From assembly GCF_014836495.1 (NCBI RefSeq), contig NZ_JACSQT010000001.1:496001-560000 (forward strand): DNA of 64,000 nt, in the 5' to 3' direction. Position 1 is the first letter of the stretch; each line of letters opens with the position of its first letter. The notes beneath the pieces were generated by a model. It saw nothing but the letters and a program-made list of their open reading frames with translations. It made no database searches and was not told the DNA's origin. The translations under genes and the position numbers were made by a program. Below, piece after piece: positions 55,553 through 64,000 of the stretch. Origin of the DNA: Cytobacillus stercorigallinarum (GTDB taxonomy: Bacteria > Bacillota > Bacilli > Bacillales > Cytobacillaceae).

Positions 55553-56551
55553 ATGGGTAAAACTAAAAATCGTCATAAAGCTTTAGGTTTAAGTGATGAG
55601 CAAGTATTAGAAATGTATGAAACCATGCTTTTAGCACGCCGTATTGACGAGCGTATGTGGCTTTTAAACCGTGCAGGTAAAATTCCTTTCGTTATTTCAT
55701 GTCAAGGACAAGAGGCTGCGCAAGTAGGTGCATCTTTTGCATTAGACAGAGAGAAAGATTATGCCCTTCCATATTATCGTGACATGGGCGTTGTTCTTGC
55801 ATTCGGTATGACTGCGAAAGAATTAATGTTATCAGCATTCGCTAAAGCGGAAGATCCTAACTCAGGTGGCCGTCAAATGCCAGGTCACTTTGGACAAAAG
55901 AAAAACCGTATCGTAACAGGTTCTTCTCCAGTTACAACTCAAGTTCCTCACGCAGTAGGTATTGCACTTGCTGGAAAAATGGAAAATAAAGATCTTTGTA
56001 CTTTCGTTACTTTCGGAGAAGGTTCTTCTAACCAAGGAGACTTCCACGAAGGAGCAAACTTTGCAGGTGTTCATAAATTACCAGTTATTTTCATGTGTGA
56101 AAATAATAAGTATGCGATCTCTGTACCAATTGAAAAACAATTGGCATGTGAAAAAGTATCAGATCGTGCAATCGGTTACGGTATGCCTGGTGTAACTGTA
56201 GATGGTAACGATCCATTAGCAGTGTACCAAGCAGTTAAAGAAGCAGCAGATCGTGGACGTAAAGGTGAAGGCCCTACATTAGTTGAAACGGTTTCTTATC
56301 GCTTAACTCCACACTCTTCTGATGATGATGACCGTAGCTACCGTGATCGTGAAGAAGTAGCTGCAGCAAAAGAAAAAGATTCGATTATTACTTTTGCAGC
56401 ATACTTAAAAGAAATTGGCATCTTTGATGATGAAAAAGAAAAAGAAATGAACGATCGCATTATGAAAATCGTGAATGAAGCAACTGATTATGCTGAAAAT
56501 GCACCATATGCCGATGCAGAAGATGCATTGAAATATGTGTACGCAGAATAA
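55553..56551 (+). CDS. bkdAA: Branched-chain 2-oxoacid dehydrogenase E1 alpha subunit
   Basis: 332 residues. It binds thiamine diphosphate through GEGSSNQGDFHEGANFAGVH and carries the phosphorylation-loop-like YRLTPHSSDDD. With BkdAB it decarboxylates branched keto acids and acylates the lipoyl group of BkdB. Preceded by AGGAGG. Confidence 0.95.
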   Translation: MGKTKNRHKALGLSDEQVLEMYETMLLARRIDERMWLLNRAGKIPFVISCQGQEAAQVGASFALDREKDYALPYYRDMGVVLAFGMTAKELMLSAFAKAEDPNSGGRQMPGHFGQKKNRIVTGSSPVTTQVPHAVGIALAGKMENKDLCTFVTFGEGSSNQGDFHEGANFAGVHKLPVIFMCENNKYAISVPIEKQLACEKVSDRAIGYGMPGVTVDGNDPLAVYQAVKEAADRGRKGEGPTLVETVSYRLTPHSSDDDDRSYRDREEVAAAKEKDSIITFAAYLKEIGIFDDEKEKEMNDRIMKIVNEATDYAENAPYADAEDALKYVYAE

Positions 56552-56568
56552 GTAGGGGGGAATAACAC

Positions 56569-57552
56569 ATGGCAGTAATGTCTTATATTGACGCGATCAC
56601 TTTAGCGATGCGCGAAGAAATGGAAAGAGACCCAAAAGTATTTGTACTAGGAGAAGACGTTGGTCGTAAAGGTGGCGTTTTTAAAGCGACAAACGGCTTA
56701 TATGAAAAATTTGGTGAAGACCGTGTGCTAGATACACCACTTGCAGAATCTGCAATCGCTGGTGTTGGTGTTGGAGCAGCAATGTACGGTATGCGTCCAA
56801 TTGCAGAAATGCAATTTGCTGATTTCATCATGCCTGCTGTCAACCAAATTATTTCAGAAGCGGCAAAAGTTCGTTACCGTTCTAATAACGACTGGAGTGC
56901 ACCAATGGTTATTCGTGCACCATATGGCGGCGGCGTTCACGGTGCCCTTTATCACTCTCAATCAGTAGAAGCTGTATTTGCAAACCAACCAGGTTTAAAA
57001 ATTGTGATGCCTTCTACTCCATATGATGCAAAAGGACTTTTAAAAGCAGCGATTCGTGATGACGATCCTGTTATGTTCTTTGAGCATAAACGTGCTTACC
57101 GTTTAATTAAAGGTGAAGTACCTGAAGATGATTATGTACTACCAATTGGTAAAGCTGATGTGAAACGTGAAGGTGAAGATATTACAATCATCACTTACGG
57201 TTTATGCGTACACTTTGCACTTCAAGCAGCAGAAAAACTAGCGAAAGATGGTATCTCTGCTCACATTTTAGACTTACGTACGGTTTATCCATTAGATAAA
57301 GAAGCAATTATTGAAGCAGCTTCTAAAACGGGTAAAGTCCTTCTTCTTACAGAAGATACTAAAGAAGGAAGCATTATGGGTGAAGTAGGTTCTATTATTG
57401 CTGAGAACTGCCTATTTGACTTAGATGCACCGATTATGCGTCTTGCAGGTCCAGATGTACCAGCAATGCCATATGCACCAACAATGGAGAAATTCTTCAT
57501 GGTTAACCCGGATAAAGTAGAAAAAGCAATGAGAGAATTAGCTGAATATTAA
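56569..57552 (+). CDS. bkdAB: Branched-chain 2-oxoacid dehydrogenase E1 beta subunit
   Basis: 327 residues, typical transketolase-like E1 beta: VLGEDVGRKGGVFKAT, DTPLAESAIAGVGVGAAMYG, EMQFADFIMPAVNQI and ILDLRTVYPLDKEAI. It starts 17 bp after bkdAA behind AGGGGGG and forms the alpha2-beta2 E1. Confidence 0.96.
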   Translation: MAVMSYIDAITLAMREEMERDPKVFVLGEDVGRKGGVFKATNGLYEKFGEDRVLDTPLAESAIAGVGVGAAMYGMRPIAEMQFADFIMPAVNQIISEAAKVRYRSNNDWSAPMVIRAPYGGGVHGALYHSQSVEAVFANQPGLKIVMPSTPYDAKGLLKAAIRDDDPVMFFEHKRAYRLIKGEVPEDDYVLPIGKADVKREGEDITIITYGLCVHFALQAAEKLAKDGISAHILDLRTVYPLDKEAIIEAASKTGKVLLLTEDTKEGSIMGEVGSIIAENCLFDLDAPIMRLAGPDVPAMPYAPTMEKFFMVNPDKVEKAMRELAEY

Positions 57553-57567
57553 TCAAAAAGTGGCAAT

Positions 57568-57591
57568 GAGAGCGGAAATCCGACTCTTTTT
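57568..57591 (+). terminator. Weak terminator-like hairpin between bkdAB and bkdB
   Basis: GAG-CGG pairs with CCG-CTC around AAAT, followed by five T. Since bkdB must still be made, it probably only attenuates. Confidence 0.45.
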
Positions 57592-57639
57592 GCCGCATTC
57601 TAAATAGATGTGATAAGTAATAAGGAGGTCACTTTAATA

Positions 57640-58956
57640 ATGGCTATCGAACAAATCAAAATGCCTCAATTAGGTGAAAGTGTAACAGAAGGTACAATTA
57701 GTAAATGGTTAGTATCTGTTGGTGATAAAGTAAATAAATACGATCCACTTGCAGAAGTAATGACTGATAAAGTAAATGCTGAGGTTCCTTCGTCTTTTGA
57801 TGGAGTAATCAAAGAATTAATTGCTGAAGAAGATGGCACGTATGAAGTAGGCGAAGTCATTTTAACGATTGAAACTGAAGGCGGAAGCAGTGATGCGCAA
57901 GCTACAGAAGGATCATCTGCTCCTGCAAAAGAGGAAGCGCCGAAAGAAGAAGCTAAATCGCAAGCTTCTACACCTGCAGCGGATGCGCCAAAAGCTGGAC
58001 GTTATTCTCCAGCAGTGCTTAAGCTATCTCAAGAGCACGGAATTGATCTTAGCCAAGTGGCTGGTACAGGAGCTGGCGGAAGAATTACACGTAAAGACTT
58101 AAATAAAATTATTGAGTCTGGTAATATCCCAACTGCTGATAATGCACCGAAAGCAGAAGCACCAGCAAAAGCAGAAGCGCCTAAACAAGAAGCACCAAAA
58201 GCGGCACCTTCTAAGCCAGCTAAAGCAGCAGGCACAAATGTACCAGTTGTACCAGGAGATGAAGAAATTCCTGTGACAGGTGTACGTAAAGCAATTGCAG
58301 CTAATATGCTTAAGAGCAAACATGAGGCACCTCATGGTTGGACAATGATGGAAGTAGACGTAACAAATCTTGTTGAGTATCGTAACTCAATTAAAGGTGA
58401 GTTCAAGAAAAAAGAAGGCTTTAACCTTACTTTCTTCGCTTTCTTCGTAAAAGCAGTAGCTCAAGCACTTAAAGAATATCCACAAATCAATTCTATGTGG
58501 GCTGGCGATAAAATTGTACGTAAAAAAGATATTAACTTAAATATTGCCGTAGCAACACAAGATGCTCTTTACACGCCTGTAATTAAAAATGCTGATGAAA
58601 AAACAATCAAAGGCATTGCGCGTGAAATTGGTGAGCTAGCTGGTAAAGTACGTGCAGGTAAATTAACAGGTGCTGATATGTCTGGTGGTACTTTCACTGT
58701 AAATAATACTGGTTCATTCGGTTCTGTTCAATCAATGGGTATCATCAACCACCCACAAGCAGCTATTCTTCAAGTGGAATCAATCGTTAAACGTCCGGTT
58801 GTAATGGATAACGGTATGATTGCTGTTCGTGACATGGTTAACCTTTGTATGTCTCTTGACCACCGTGTTCTAGACGGATTAGTATGTGGTCAATTCATGC
58901 AACGTGTAAGAGAAATTCTTGAAAATACTTCTAAAGAAAACACTTCTGTATACTAA
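57640..58956 (+). CDS. bkdB: Branched-chain 2-oxoacid dehydrogenase E2 (dihydrolipoyl acyltransferase)
   Basis: 438 residues from the ATG at 57640 after AAGGAGG. An N-terminal lipoyl domain with the lipoylated lysine in EVMTDKVNAEVPS, an Ala/Pro/Lys-rich linker, a peripheral subunit-binding domain (YSPAVLKLSQEHGIDLSQVA), a second Ala/Pro/Lys linker (about 170-205), and the catalytic domain ending in SLDHRVLDGLVCGQFM with the active histidine. LipM near 4 kb feeds the lipoylation route it needs. Confidence 0.96.
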   Translation: MAIEQIKMPQLGESVTEGTISKWLVSVGDKVNKYDPLAEVMTDKVNAEVPSSFDGVIKELIAEEDGTYEVGEVILTIETEGGSSDAQATEGSSAPAKEEAPKEEAKSQASTPAADAPKAGRYSPAVLKLSQEHGIDLSQVAGTGAGGRITRKDLNKIIESGNIPTADNAPKAEAPAKAEAPKQEAPKAAPSKPAKAAGTNVPVVPGDEEIPVTGVRKAIAANMLKSKHEAPHGWTMMEVDVTNLVEYRNSIKGEFKKKEGFNLTFFAFFVKAVAQALKEYPQINSMWAGDKIVRKKDINLNIAVATQDALYTPVIKNADEKTIKGIAREIGELAGKVRAGKLTGADMSGGTFTVNNTGSFGSVQSMGIINHPQAAILQVESIVKRPVVMDNGMIAVRDMVNLCMSLDHRVLDGLVCGQFMQRVREILENTSKENTSVY

Positions 58957-58969
58957 GAAGTAATCGTAA

Positions 58970-59001
58970 AAAATGAGAGGCGAGCTGCCTCTCATTTTTT
59001 T
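58970..59001 (+). terminator. Terminator of the bkd operon
   Basis: AAAATGAGAGGC (58970-58981) pairs perfectly with GCCTCTCATTTT (58987-58998), followed by T. Confidence 0.93.
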
Positions 59002-59170
59002 ATGAAAATAACCTCATAAAACTCACCCCAAGATAAAAATGATGGATTTCTACAAAAGATTGCAGCTTTTTCCTATCTATAATACAATAAAAATATGATT
59101 TATTAGAATTTTATTAATGTTTTGATCGCTATGATGAGGGGAGGTCCTGTCTTTTTTAGACAGATATTTT

Positions 59171-60955
59171 ATGAACTTAAATAAAATGAGAAATGAGACA
59201 TTTGCAAAGCCGACTTTAAACGATTGGCAGGAGAAAGCAAAGGAATCATTAAAAGGTGGGTCCATCGATCGTTTATCAACAGTTACTTATGAAGGGATTA
59301 AACTGAAACCGCTTTATTCACGAGAAGATCTACCTTCACCCATTCAACATACACTTCCAGGAAGTTCAGATTTCCGTCGAGGGTATAGCTCTTCAGGTTA
59401 TCTTGAAGAAGAATGGTACATATCGCAACGGCTTTCTTCTACATCGGCAAAAGAAGTGAAAAGACAATTATTAGAGGAATTAAATAAAGGGCAATCAGCA
59501 GTTTCATTGAACCCGGATCTCTACAAGCTTTCAGAAGTCGAAGAGATTGTTGAAGGTTTAGAAGAATATCCATTATGTTTGATGACGGAAAATTCTTTAC
59601 TAGATTTATACAAGACGATTGGTCAGCAAAATTGGAAAGGGTTTATTGGGAAAGATCCATTAGCCAGTTTAATGAAAGCTAGTAAAGGTTACGATCATGA
59701 TTGGTTAGAAGCAATTGTACAGGCGAAGAAGTCTTCGCCTCAGCTAAAAACCATTTTAATTCAAACGACCATTTATCATGAATTGGGTGCAAATGCGGTT
59801 CAAGAATTAGCAATTGCTATTGCTTCTGCTGTTTCTCATATTGAGCGCTTGCTCAGCGAAGACTTCTCTATAGAAGAAATAGTGGATAAGGTCGTGTTTC
59901 ACTTTGCCATTGGCGCCCATTTCTTTACGGAAATCAGTAAACTAAGAGCGGCAAAAATCCTATGGTATAAAGTTTTAGAAGCATACGGGCTAAATGAGGA
60001 GAATATGAACATGACGATTTCTGCTCAAACTTCCCCATATACGAAAACATTGTACGACCCTTATGTCAATCTTTTACGGGCAGGGAATGAGGCTTTTGCG
60101 GCTATATTAGGTGGGATCAATTATTTACACGTTTCACCATTTGATGAGCCTAGTGAAGATTCCTCTCTTACAGCGAATCGAATTGCTCGAAATACACAGT
60201 TGATTTTAAGAGAAGAAGCGCATTTGAATAAAGTAGTTGATCCAGCAGGAGGGTCTTATTATATTGAATCAATGACGAATCAAATTGCTGAAAGAGCTTG
60301 GGATTTATTTTTAGCAATAGAAGATCAAGGTGGTATGGAAGTTGCCATCGAAACAGCCTGGATCCAAGAACAAATTACGCATGTGCAAAAAAAGCGGCTT
60401 TCAGACATTTTCACGCGTAAACAAAGTATAATTGGCACGAACAAATATGCAAATTTAGATGAATTACCGTTGAAGAATGCAGTGACGCTAGGCAACCGTT
60501 TATCCATTCCATATGAAAAATTGCGCTATCAAGTAGAAACAATGAAGGCGAATGGCGTGGATACTCAGGTGGGTTTATTATGTCTTGGAGATTTAAAAAA
60601 GCATAAGGCGCGCATGGATTTTGTAACCGGTTTTTTAGCTCCAGGTGGGATTAGATCCCATATTATTCCAATTATCCATACAGAGAACTTAAAGGAACAA
60701 ATAGAAAATAATCCTTTCTCTCATTACGTGATTTGTGGAGCAAACGATCAATATGATGACAGTCTCTTAACTGCTGCGAAGATAATAATGGCAGAGAAAC
60801 AAAGAGAATTTAAACTATATTTGGCTGGTCAACCTACAGTTGAGGAACAGAAGCGTTGGAAAGAAGCGGGAGTCACCGAGTTTTTCCATATGAAAAGTGA
60901 TTGCTACCATATTCTAAGCACCATTGTGGAAGATTGGGAGGGCGAAGTGAAATGA
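59171..60955 (+). CDS. mutA: Methylmalonyl-CoA mutase small (beta) subunit
   Basis: 594 residues, mutase fold without the cobalamin ligand motif DxHxxG, as expected for the non-catalytic subunit. Recognised by the [20 protein letters not shown] and [19 protein letters not shown] blocks. The ATG at 59171 has no ribosome site close by: GGGGAGG lies 26 nt upstream, with a small hairpin CTGTC/GACAG between that could bring it near. An ATG five codons later is no better. It overlaps mutB by 4 bp (ATGA). Confidence 0.92.
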   Translation: MNLNKMRNETFAKPTLNDWQEKAKESLKGGSIDRLSTVTYEGIKLKPLYSREDLPSPIQHTLPGSSDFRRGYSSSGYLEEEWYISQRLSSTSAKEVKRQLLEELNKGQSAVSLNPDLYKLSEVEEIVEGLEEYPLCLMTENSLLDLYKTIGQQNWKGFIGKDPLASLMKASKGYDHDWLEAIVQAKKSSPQLKTILIQTTIYHELGANAVQELAIAIASAVSHIERLLSEDFSIEEIVDKVVFHFAIGAHFFTEISKLRAAKILWYKVLEAYGLNEENMNMTISAQTSPYTKTLYDPYVNLLRAGNEAFAAILGGINYLHVSPFDEPSEDSSLTANRIARNTQLILREEAHLNKVVDPAGGSYYIESMTNQIAERAWDLFLAIEDQGGMEVAIETAWIQEQITHVQKKRLSDIFTRKQSIIGTNKYANLDELPLKNAVTLGNRLSIPYEKLRYQVETMKANGVDTQVGLLCLGDLKKHKARMDFVTGFLAPGGIRSHIIPIIHTENLKEQIENNPFSHYVICGANDQYDDSLLTAAKIIMAEKQREFKLYLAGQPTVEEQKRWKEAGVTEFFHMKSDCYHILSTIVEDWEGEVK

Positions 60956-63129
60956 CCAAACCTGATTTTACGAAAGTGAAATTATTTAATGAAAGTAACC
61001 AAGCACAACAACATGATATAAACATACATGGTGATGTGTTTGAAACAAATGAAAGTATAAATATTAAATCGGTTTATTCGCATAATGATCTAACGTCGAT
61101 GGAACACCTAGATGATATGCCAGGAATGGCACCTTACACACGCGGACCCTATCCAACGATGTATGTCAATCGACCTTGGACTGTTAGACAATATGCTGGG
61201 TTTTCAACAGCGGAGGAAAGCAATGCATTCTATCGTCGTAATTTAGCGATGGGGCAAAAAGGGCTTTCAGTAGCTTTTGATCTTGCCACACATCGTGGCT
61301 ATGATTCTGACCATCCGCGAGTGGTTGGCGATGTCGGAAAAGCAGGCGTAGCTATTGATAGTATTTTAGATATGAAAGTATTATTCGATGGCATTCCTTT
61401 AGACCAAATGTCAGTCTCCATGACAATGAATGGAGCAGTTTTACCGATCATGGCGTTTTATATCGTCACGGCTGAAGAACAGGGCGTGAGCCAGGAAAAG
61501 CTTGCGGGGACGATTCAAAACGATATCCTCAAAGAGTATATGGTGAGAAATACTTATATTTATCCACCAGAAATGTCAATGAAAATCATTGCAGACATAT
61601 TTGAATATACTTCTCATTATATGCCTAAATTTAATAGTATCAGTATATCGGGTTATCATATGCAAGAAGCAGGCGCGCCTGCAGATATAGAATTAGCATA
61701 CACGCTCGCGGATGGACTTGAATATGTGCGCACAGGGATGAAAGCAGGGATTGATATTGATTCCTTCGCCCCTAGATTATCCTTTTTTTGGGCCATTGGG
61801 ATGAACTACTTTATGGAAGTGGCAAAGATGAGAGCGGCTAGGCTTATTTGGGCGAAGATGATGAAAACCTTTGCACCTAAAAACCCGAAATCCATGGCGT
61901 TAAGAACACACTCGCAAACTTCCGGCTGGAGCTTAACAGAACAAGATCCATACAATAATGTGACAAGAACTTTGATAGAAGCGCATGCAGCGGCGATGGG
62001 ACATACCCAATCACTACATACAAATGCACTGGATGAAGCGATTGCCTTACCAACCGATTTCTCAGCAAGAATCGCACGGAATACACAGTTGTTTTTGCAA
62101 GAGGAAACAGGAATAACCAATGTAATCGATCCTTGGGGCGGTTCCTATTATGTAGAAAGTCTAACAAATGAGTTGGTAGAGAAAGCTTGGTCACATATTG
62201 AGGAAATTGAAGAACTTGGTGGAATGGCTAAAGCGATTGAGACAGGGTTACCAAAAATGAGGATTGAGGAAGCGGCTGCAAGAAGGCAGGCACAGATAGA
62301 TTCGAATAAAGAAACAATCATTGGTGTGAATAAATACCGTCTTGAGCAGGAGGAACCGCTAGATATTCTAAATATTGATAATACCGCAGTTCGGTTAAAG
62401 CAAATAGAACGTCTAGAGCATTTAAGAGCGACAAGAGATGAAGATAAGGTACAAGAAGCACTTGCAGCTATTACGAGAGCAGCTGAGACAGGTGAAGGAA
62501 ATCTCTTAGCCTTAGCCGTTCAGGCTGCAAGGGTGCGGGCATCATTAGGAGAAATTTCTGATAGCATTGAATTAGTTGCCAAACGACATAAAGCGATGAT
62601 CCGCTCTATTAGTGGGGTATATAGTTCCCATTTTTCTAATGAAGAGGAAATGAATGAAGTAAAGGCACTGGCTGATGAGTTTTTAGAAAATGAGGGGAGA
62701 AGACCTCGTATTTTAATAGCAAAAATGGGACAAGATGGACATGACAGAGGAGCGAAAGTCATTTCTACAGCCTTTGCAGATTTGGGATTTGATGTGGACA
62801 TCGGGCCATTATTTCAAACGCCAGAAGAAACAGCGATACAGGCAGTGGAAAATGATGTGCATGTGGTTGGGTTTAGTTCTCTTGCTGCCGGTCATAAAAC
62901 ATTGTTACCACAATTAGTAGCTGAGTTAAAAAAGCTAGGGCGTGAAGATATTTTAGTCGTAGTAGGTGGTGTAATTCCACCTCAAGATTATGAATATTTG
63001 CTCTCCAATGGCGCATCTGCTATTTTTGGTCCAGGAACAGTCATTCCAGTGGCTGCACAAAAAGTAATAAGAGAAATCTATCATCGTCTAGGGTATGAGG
63101 AAGTGGCGAATGAACATGGACATATATAA
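60952..63129 (+). CDS. mutB: Methylmalonyl-CoA mutase large (alpha, catalytic) subunit
   Basis: 725 residues from the ATG at 60952 overlapping the mutA stop; a frame opening at 60901 lies in mutA. The substrate barrel has [20 protein letters not shown] and [19 protein letters not shown]. The C-terminal B12 domain has DGHDRG with ligand His597, then the GGVIPPQDY loop. It isomerises methylmalonyl-CoA and succinyl-CoA using adenosylcobalamin, feeding propionyl units from valine and isoleucine into the citric acid cycle. Next to bkd this makes a catabolic unit. Confidence 0.97.
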   Translation: MTKPDFTKVKLFNESNQAQQHDINIHGDVFETNESINIKSVYSHNDLTSMEHLDDMPGMAPYTRGPYPTMYVNRPWTVRQYAGFSTAEESNAFYRRNLAMGQKGLSVAFDLATHRGYDSDHPRVVGDVGKAGVAIDSILDMKVLFDGIPLDQMSVSMTMNGAVLPIMAFYIVTAEEQGVSQEKLAGTIQNDILKEYMVRNTYIYPPEMSMKIIADIFEYTSHYMPKFNSISISGYHMQEAGAPADIELAYTLADGLEYVRTGMKAGIDIDSFAPRLSFFWAIGMNYFMEVAKMRAARLIWAKMMKTFAPKNPKSMALRTHSQTSGWSLTEQDPYNNVTRTLIEAHAAAMGHTQSLHTNALDEAIALPTDFSARIARNTQLFLQEETGITNVIDPWGGSYYVESLTNELVEKAWSHIEEIEELGGMAKAIETGLPKMRIEEAAARRQAQIDSNKETIIGVNKYRLEQEEPLDILNIDNTAVRLKQIERLEHLRATRDEDKVQEALAAITRAAETGEGNLLALAVQAARVRASLGEISDSIELVAKRHKAMIRSISGVYSSHFSNEEEMNEVKALADEFLENEGRRPRILIAKMGQDGHDRGAKVISTAFADLGFDVDIGPLFQTPEETAIQAVENDVHVVGFSSLAAGHKTLLPQLVAELKKLGREDILVVVGGVIPPQDYEYLLSNGASAIFGPGTVIPVAAQKVIREIYHRLGYEEVANEHGHI

Positions 63130-64000
63130 GAAGCGTGGAGGGCCTTCTGAACAAGTTTTTACAGATTCTACGCGGGATGAATCCTCTCTAACAAGAGGAA
63201 GGTCATTTAGAAAGAAAAAAGAAACACCACCTCCAATTGATGATTTGGAAAGAGGCTTGTTAGCGGGTGAAAGAAGTGCGCTTGCCCGTGCGATTACATT
63301 AATTGAAAGTAATGCCGAGGATCATTTTCAAGCAGCTCAAGAGTTGTTACACAGAGTTTTGCCACACGCAAATCAATCTATACGTATTGGCATAACTGGG
63401 GTACCTGGTGCAGGAAAAAGTACTTTTATTGAATCTTTTGGTTCATTTCTATGTGATGAGATAGGTGCAAAAGTAGCTGTATTGGCTGTTGACCCTAGTT
63501 CAAAATTAAGTGGTGGCAGTATTCTTGGAGATAAAACAAGAATGGAGCAACTTGCTAGAAATCCGCATGCATTTATTCGTCCATCGCCCACATCAGGAAA
63601 GCTAGGTGGTGTCCATCGTAAAACAAGAGAAACGATGATTTTATGTGAAGCCGCTGGTTTTGATGTCATCATAGTTGAAACGGTCGGCGTTGGCCAAAGC
63701 GAAGTGATTGTACGCGATATGGTTGACTTCTTCATGCTCCTTGTTTTAACAGGAGCTGGTGACGAACTGCAAGGAATGAAAAAGGGCATTATGGAGTTGG
63801 CAGACACGGTTATCGTTAATAAAGCAGATGGAGAAAATAAATATGCAGCCCAAAAAACGAGAGCTGAATATGAAAAGATTCTTCATTTCCTTCAACCTGC
63901 AACGAAAGGATGGCCATCTAAGGCTTATGTATGTTCCTCTCTGTATGAAGAAGGTATAAAAGAAGTGTGGCAAGTGATTCAACAATTTATCGTAAATACA
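63110..64000 (+). CDS. meaB: MeaB-type GTPase, methylmalonyl-CoA mutase chaperone (3' end outside window)
   Basis: 297 codons are visible, open at the window edge. The start is ATG 63110 (or 63116), within the end of mutB (20-bp overlap). G3E GTPase motifs: Walker [10 protein letters not shown], the VDPSS motif ([20 protein letters not shown]), [10 protein letters not shown] and the base-specificity motif VNKAD. MeaB protects and reactivates the B12 mutase. Position right after mutB supports the assignment over other G3E members. Confidence 0.95.
   Translation, partial: MNMDIYKKRGGPSEQVFTDSTRDESSLTRGRSFRKKKETPPPIDDLERGLLAGERSALARAITLIESNAEDHFQAAQELLHRVLPHANQSIRIGITGVPGAGKSTFIESFGSFLCDEIGAKVAVLAVDPSSKLSGGSILGDKTRMEQLARNPHAFIRPSPTSGKLGGVHRKTRETMILCEAAGFDVIIVETVGVGQSEVIVRDMVDFFMLLVLTGAGDELQGMKKGIMELADTVIVNKADGENKYAAQKTRAEYEKILHFLQPATKGWPSKAYVCSSLYEEGIKEVWQVIQQFIVNT

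Overview
The window is a low-GC chromosome segment from an endospore-forming Bacillaceae bacterium. This rests on the gene order gcvT-gcvPA-gcvPB / yqhL / lipM / yqhO-yqhT / efp / spoIIIAA-AH / accBC / yqhY / nusB / xseAB / ispA / dxs / yqxC / argR / recN / spoIVB / spo0A / yqzF / bkdR-ptb-bcd-buk-lpdV-bkdAA-bkdAB-bkdB, which follows the Bacillus subtilis backbone closely. It is not B. subtilis itself: a class II ribonucleotide reductase (nrdJ) lies after lipM where B. subtilis has mntR, yqhQ and yqhV are absent, an alkaline phosphatase lies between efp and spoIIIA, and a methylmalonyl-CoA mutase operon (mutA-mutB-meaB) follows the branched-chain keto-acid operon.

Layout. 1-3.1 kb: glycine cleavage (gcvT 3' end, gcvPA, gcvPB). 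3.4-5 kb: rhodanese and octanoyltransferase. 5.1-8.2 kb: nrdJ behind tandem NrdR boxes, interrupted by a 323-nt group I intron with no endonuclease gene. 8.8-13.2 kb: yqhO, yqhP, yqhR, aroQ, an Xaa-Pro peptidase and efp, followed by a 6S-like RNA and a Bacillus intergenic repeat. 13.9-15.2 kb: secreted alkaline phosphatase. 15.3-20.7 kb: the spoIIIA operon behind a SigE-type promoter; spoIIIAD lacks an ordinary start codon. 21-34.4 kb: fatty-acid, DNA-repair and isoprenoid housekeeping genes, then the sporulation genes spoIVB and spo0A.

34.3-48.0 kb: a 13.6-kb integrative element inserted in the 3' end of spo0A. It is bounded by 107-bp direct repeats (104 identical). The left copy completes a full-length Spo0A and the right copy is the displaced end, so the sporulation regulator stays intact. 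The element carries a tyrosine integrase at the left end, three iteron-like repeats before a likely replication initiator, a DUF4145 protein, a helicase-like ATPase, an HNH nuclease joined to a serine-resolvase-type DNA-binding tail, a regulator cluster, several charged coiled-coil proteins of unknown role and small membrane proteins. No capsid, large terminase, portal, relaxase or conjugation ATPase is visible. It looks like an integrated plasmid or phage satellite rather than a prophage or conjugative element. A near-consensus promoter at its right end would read across attP into the integrase only in the excised circle.

48-64 kb: the chromosome resumes with yqzF, the SigL activator bkdR, an upstream-activator-like palindrome and a textbook -24/-12 promoter. 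The bkd operon converts Val/Leu/Ile-derived keto acids to branched acyl-CoAs for fatty-acid primers and energy. mutA-mutB-meaB follows and would handle the propionyl/methylmalonyl-CoA arising from that breakdown; both MutB and NrdJ need adenosylcobalamin.
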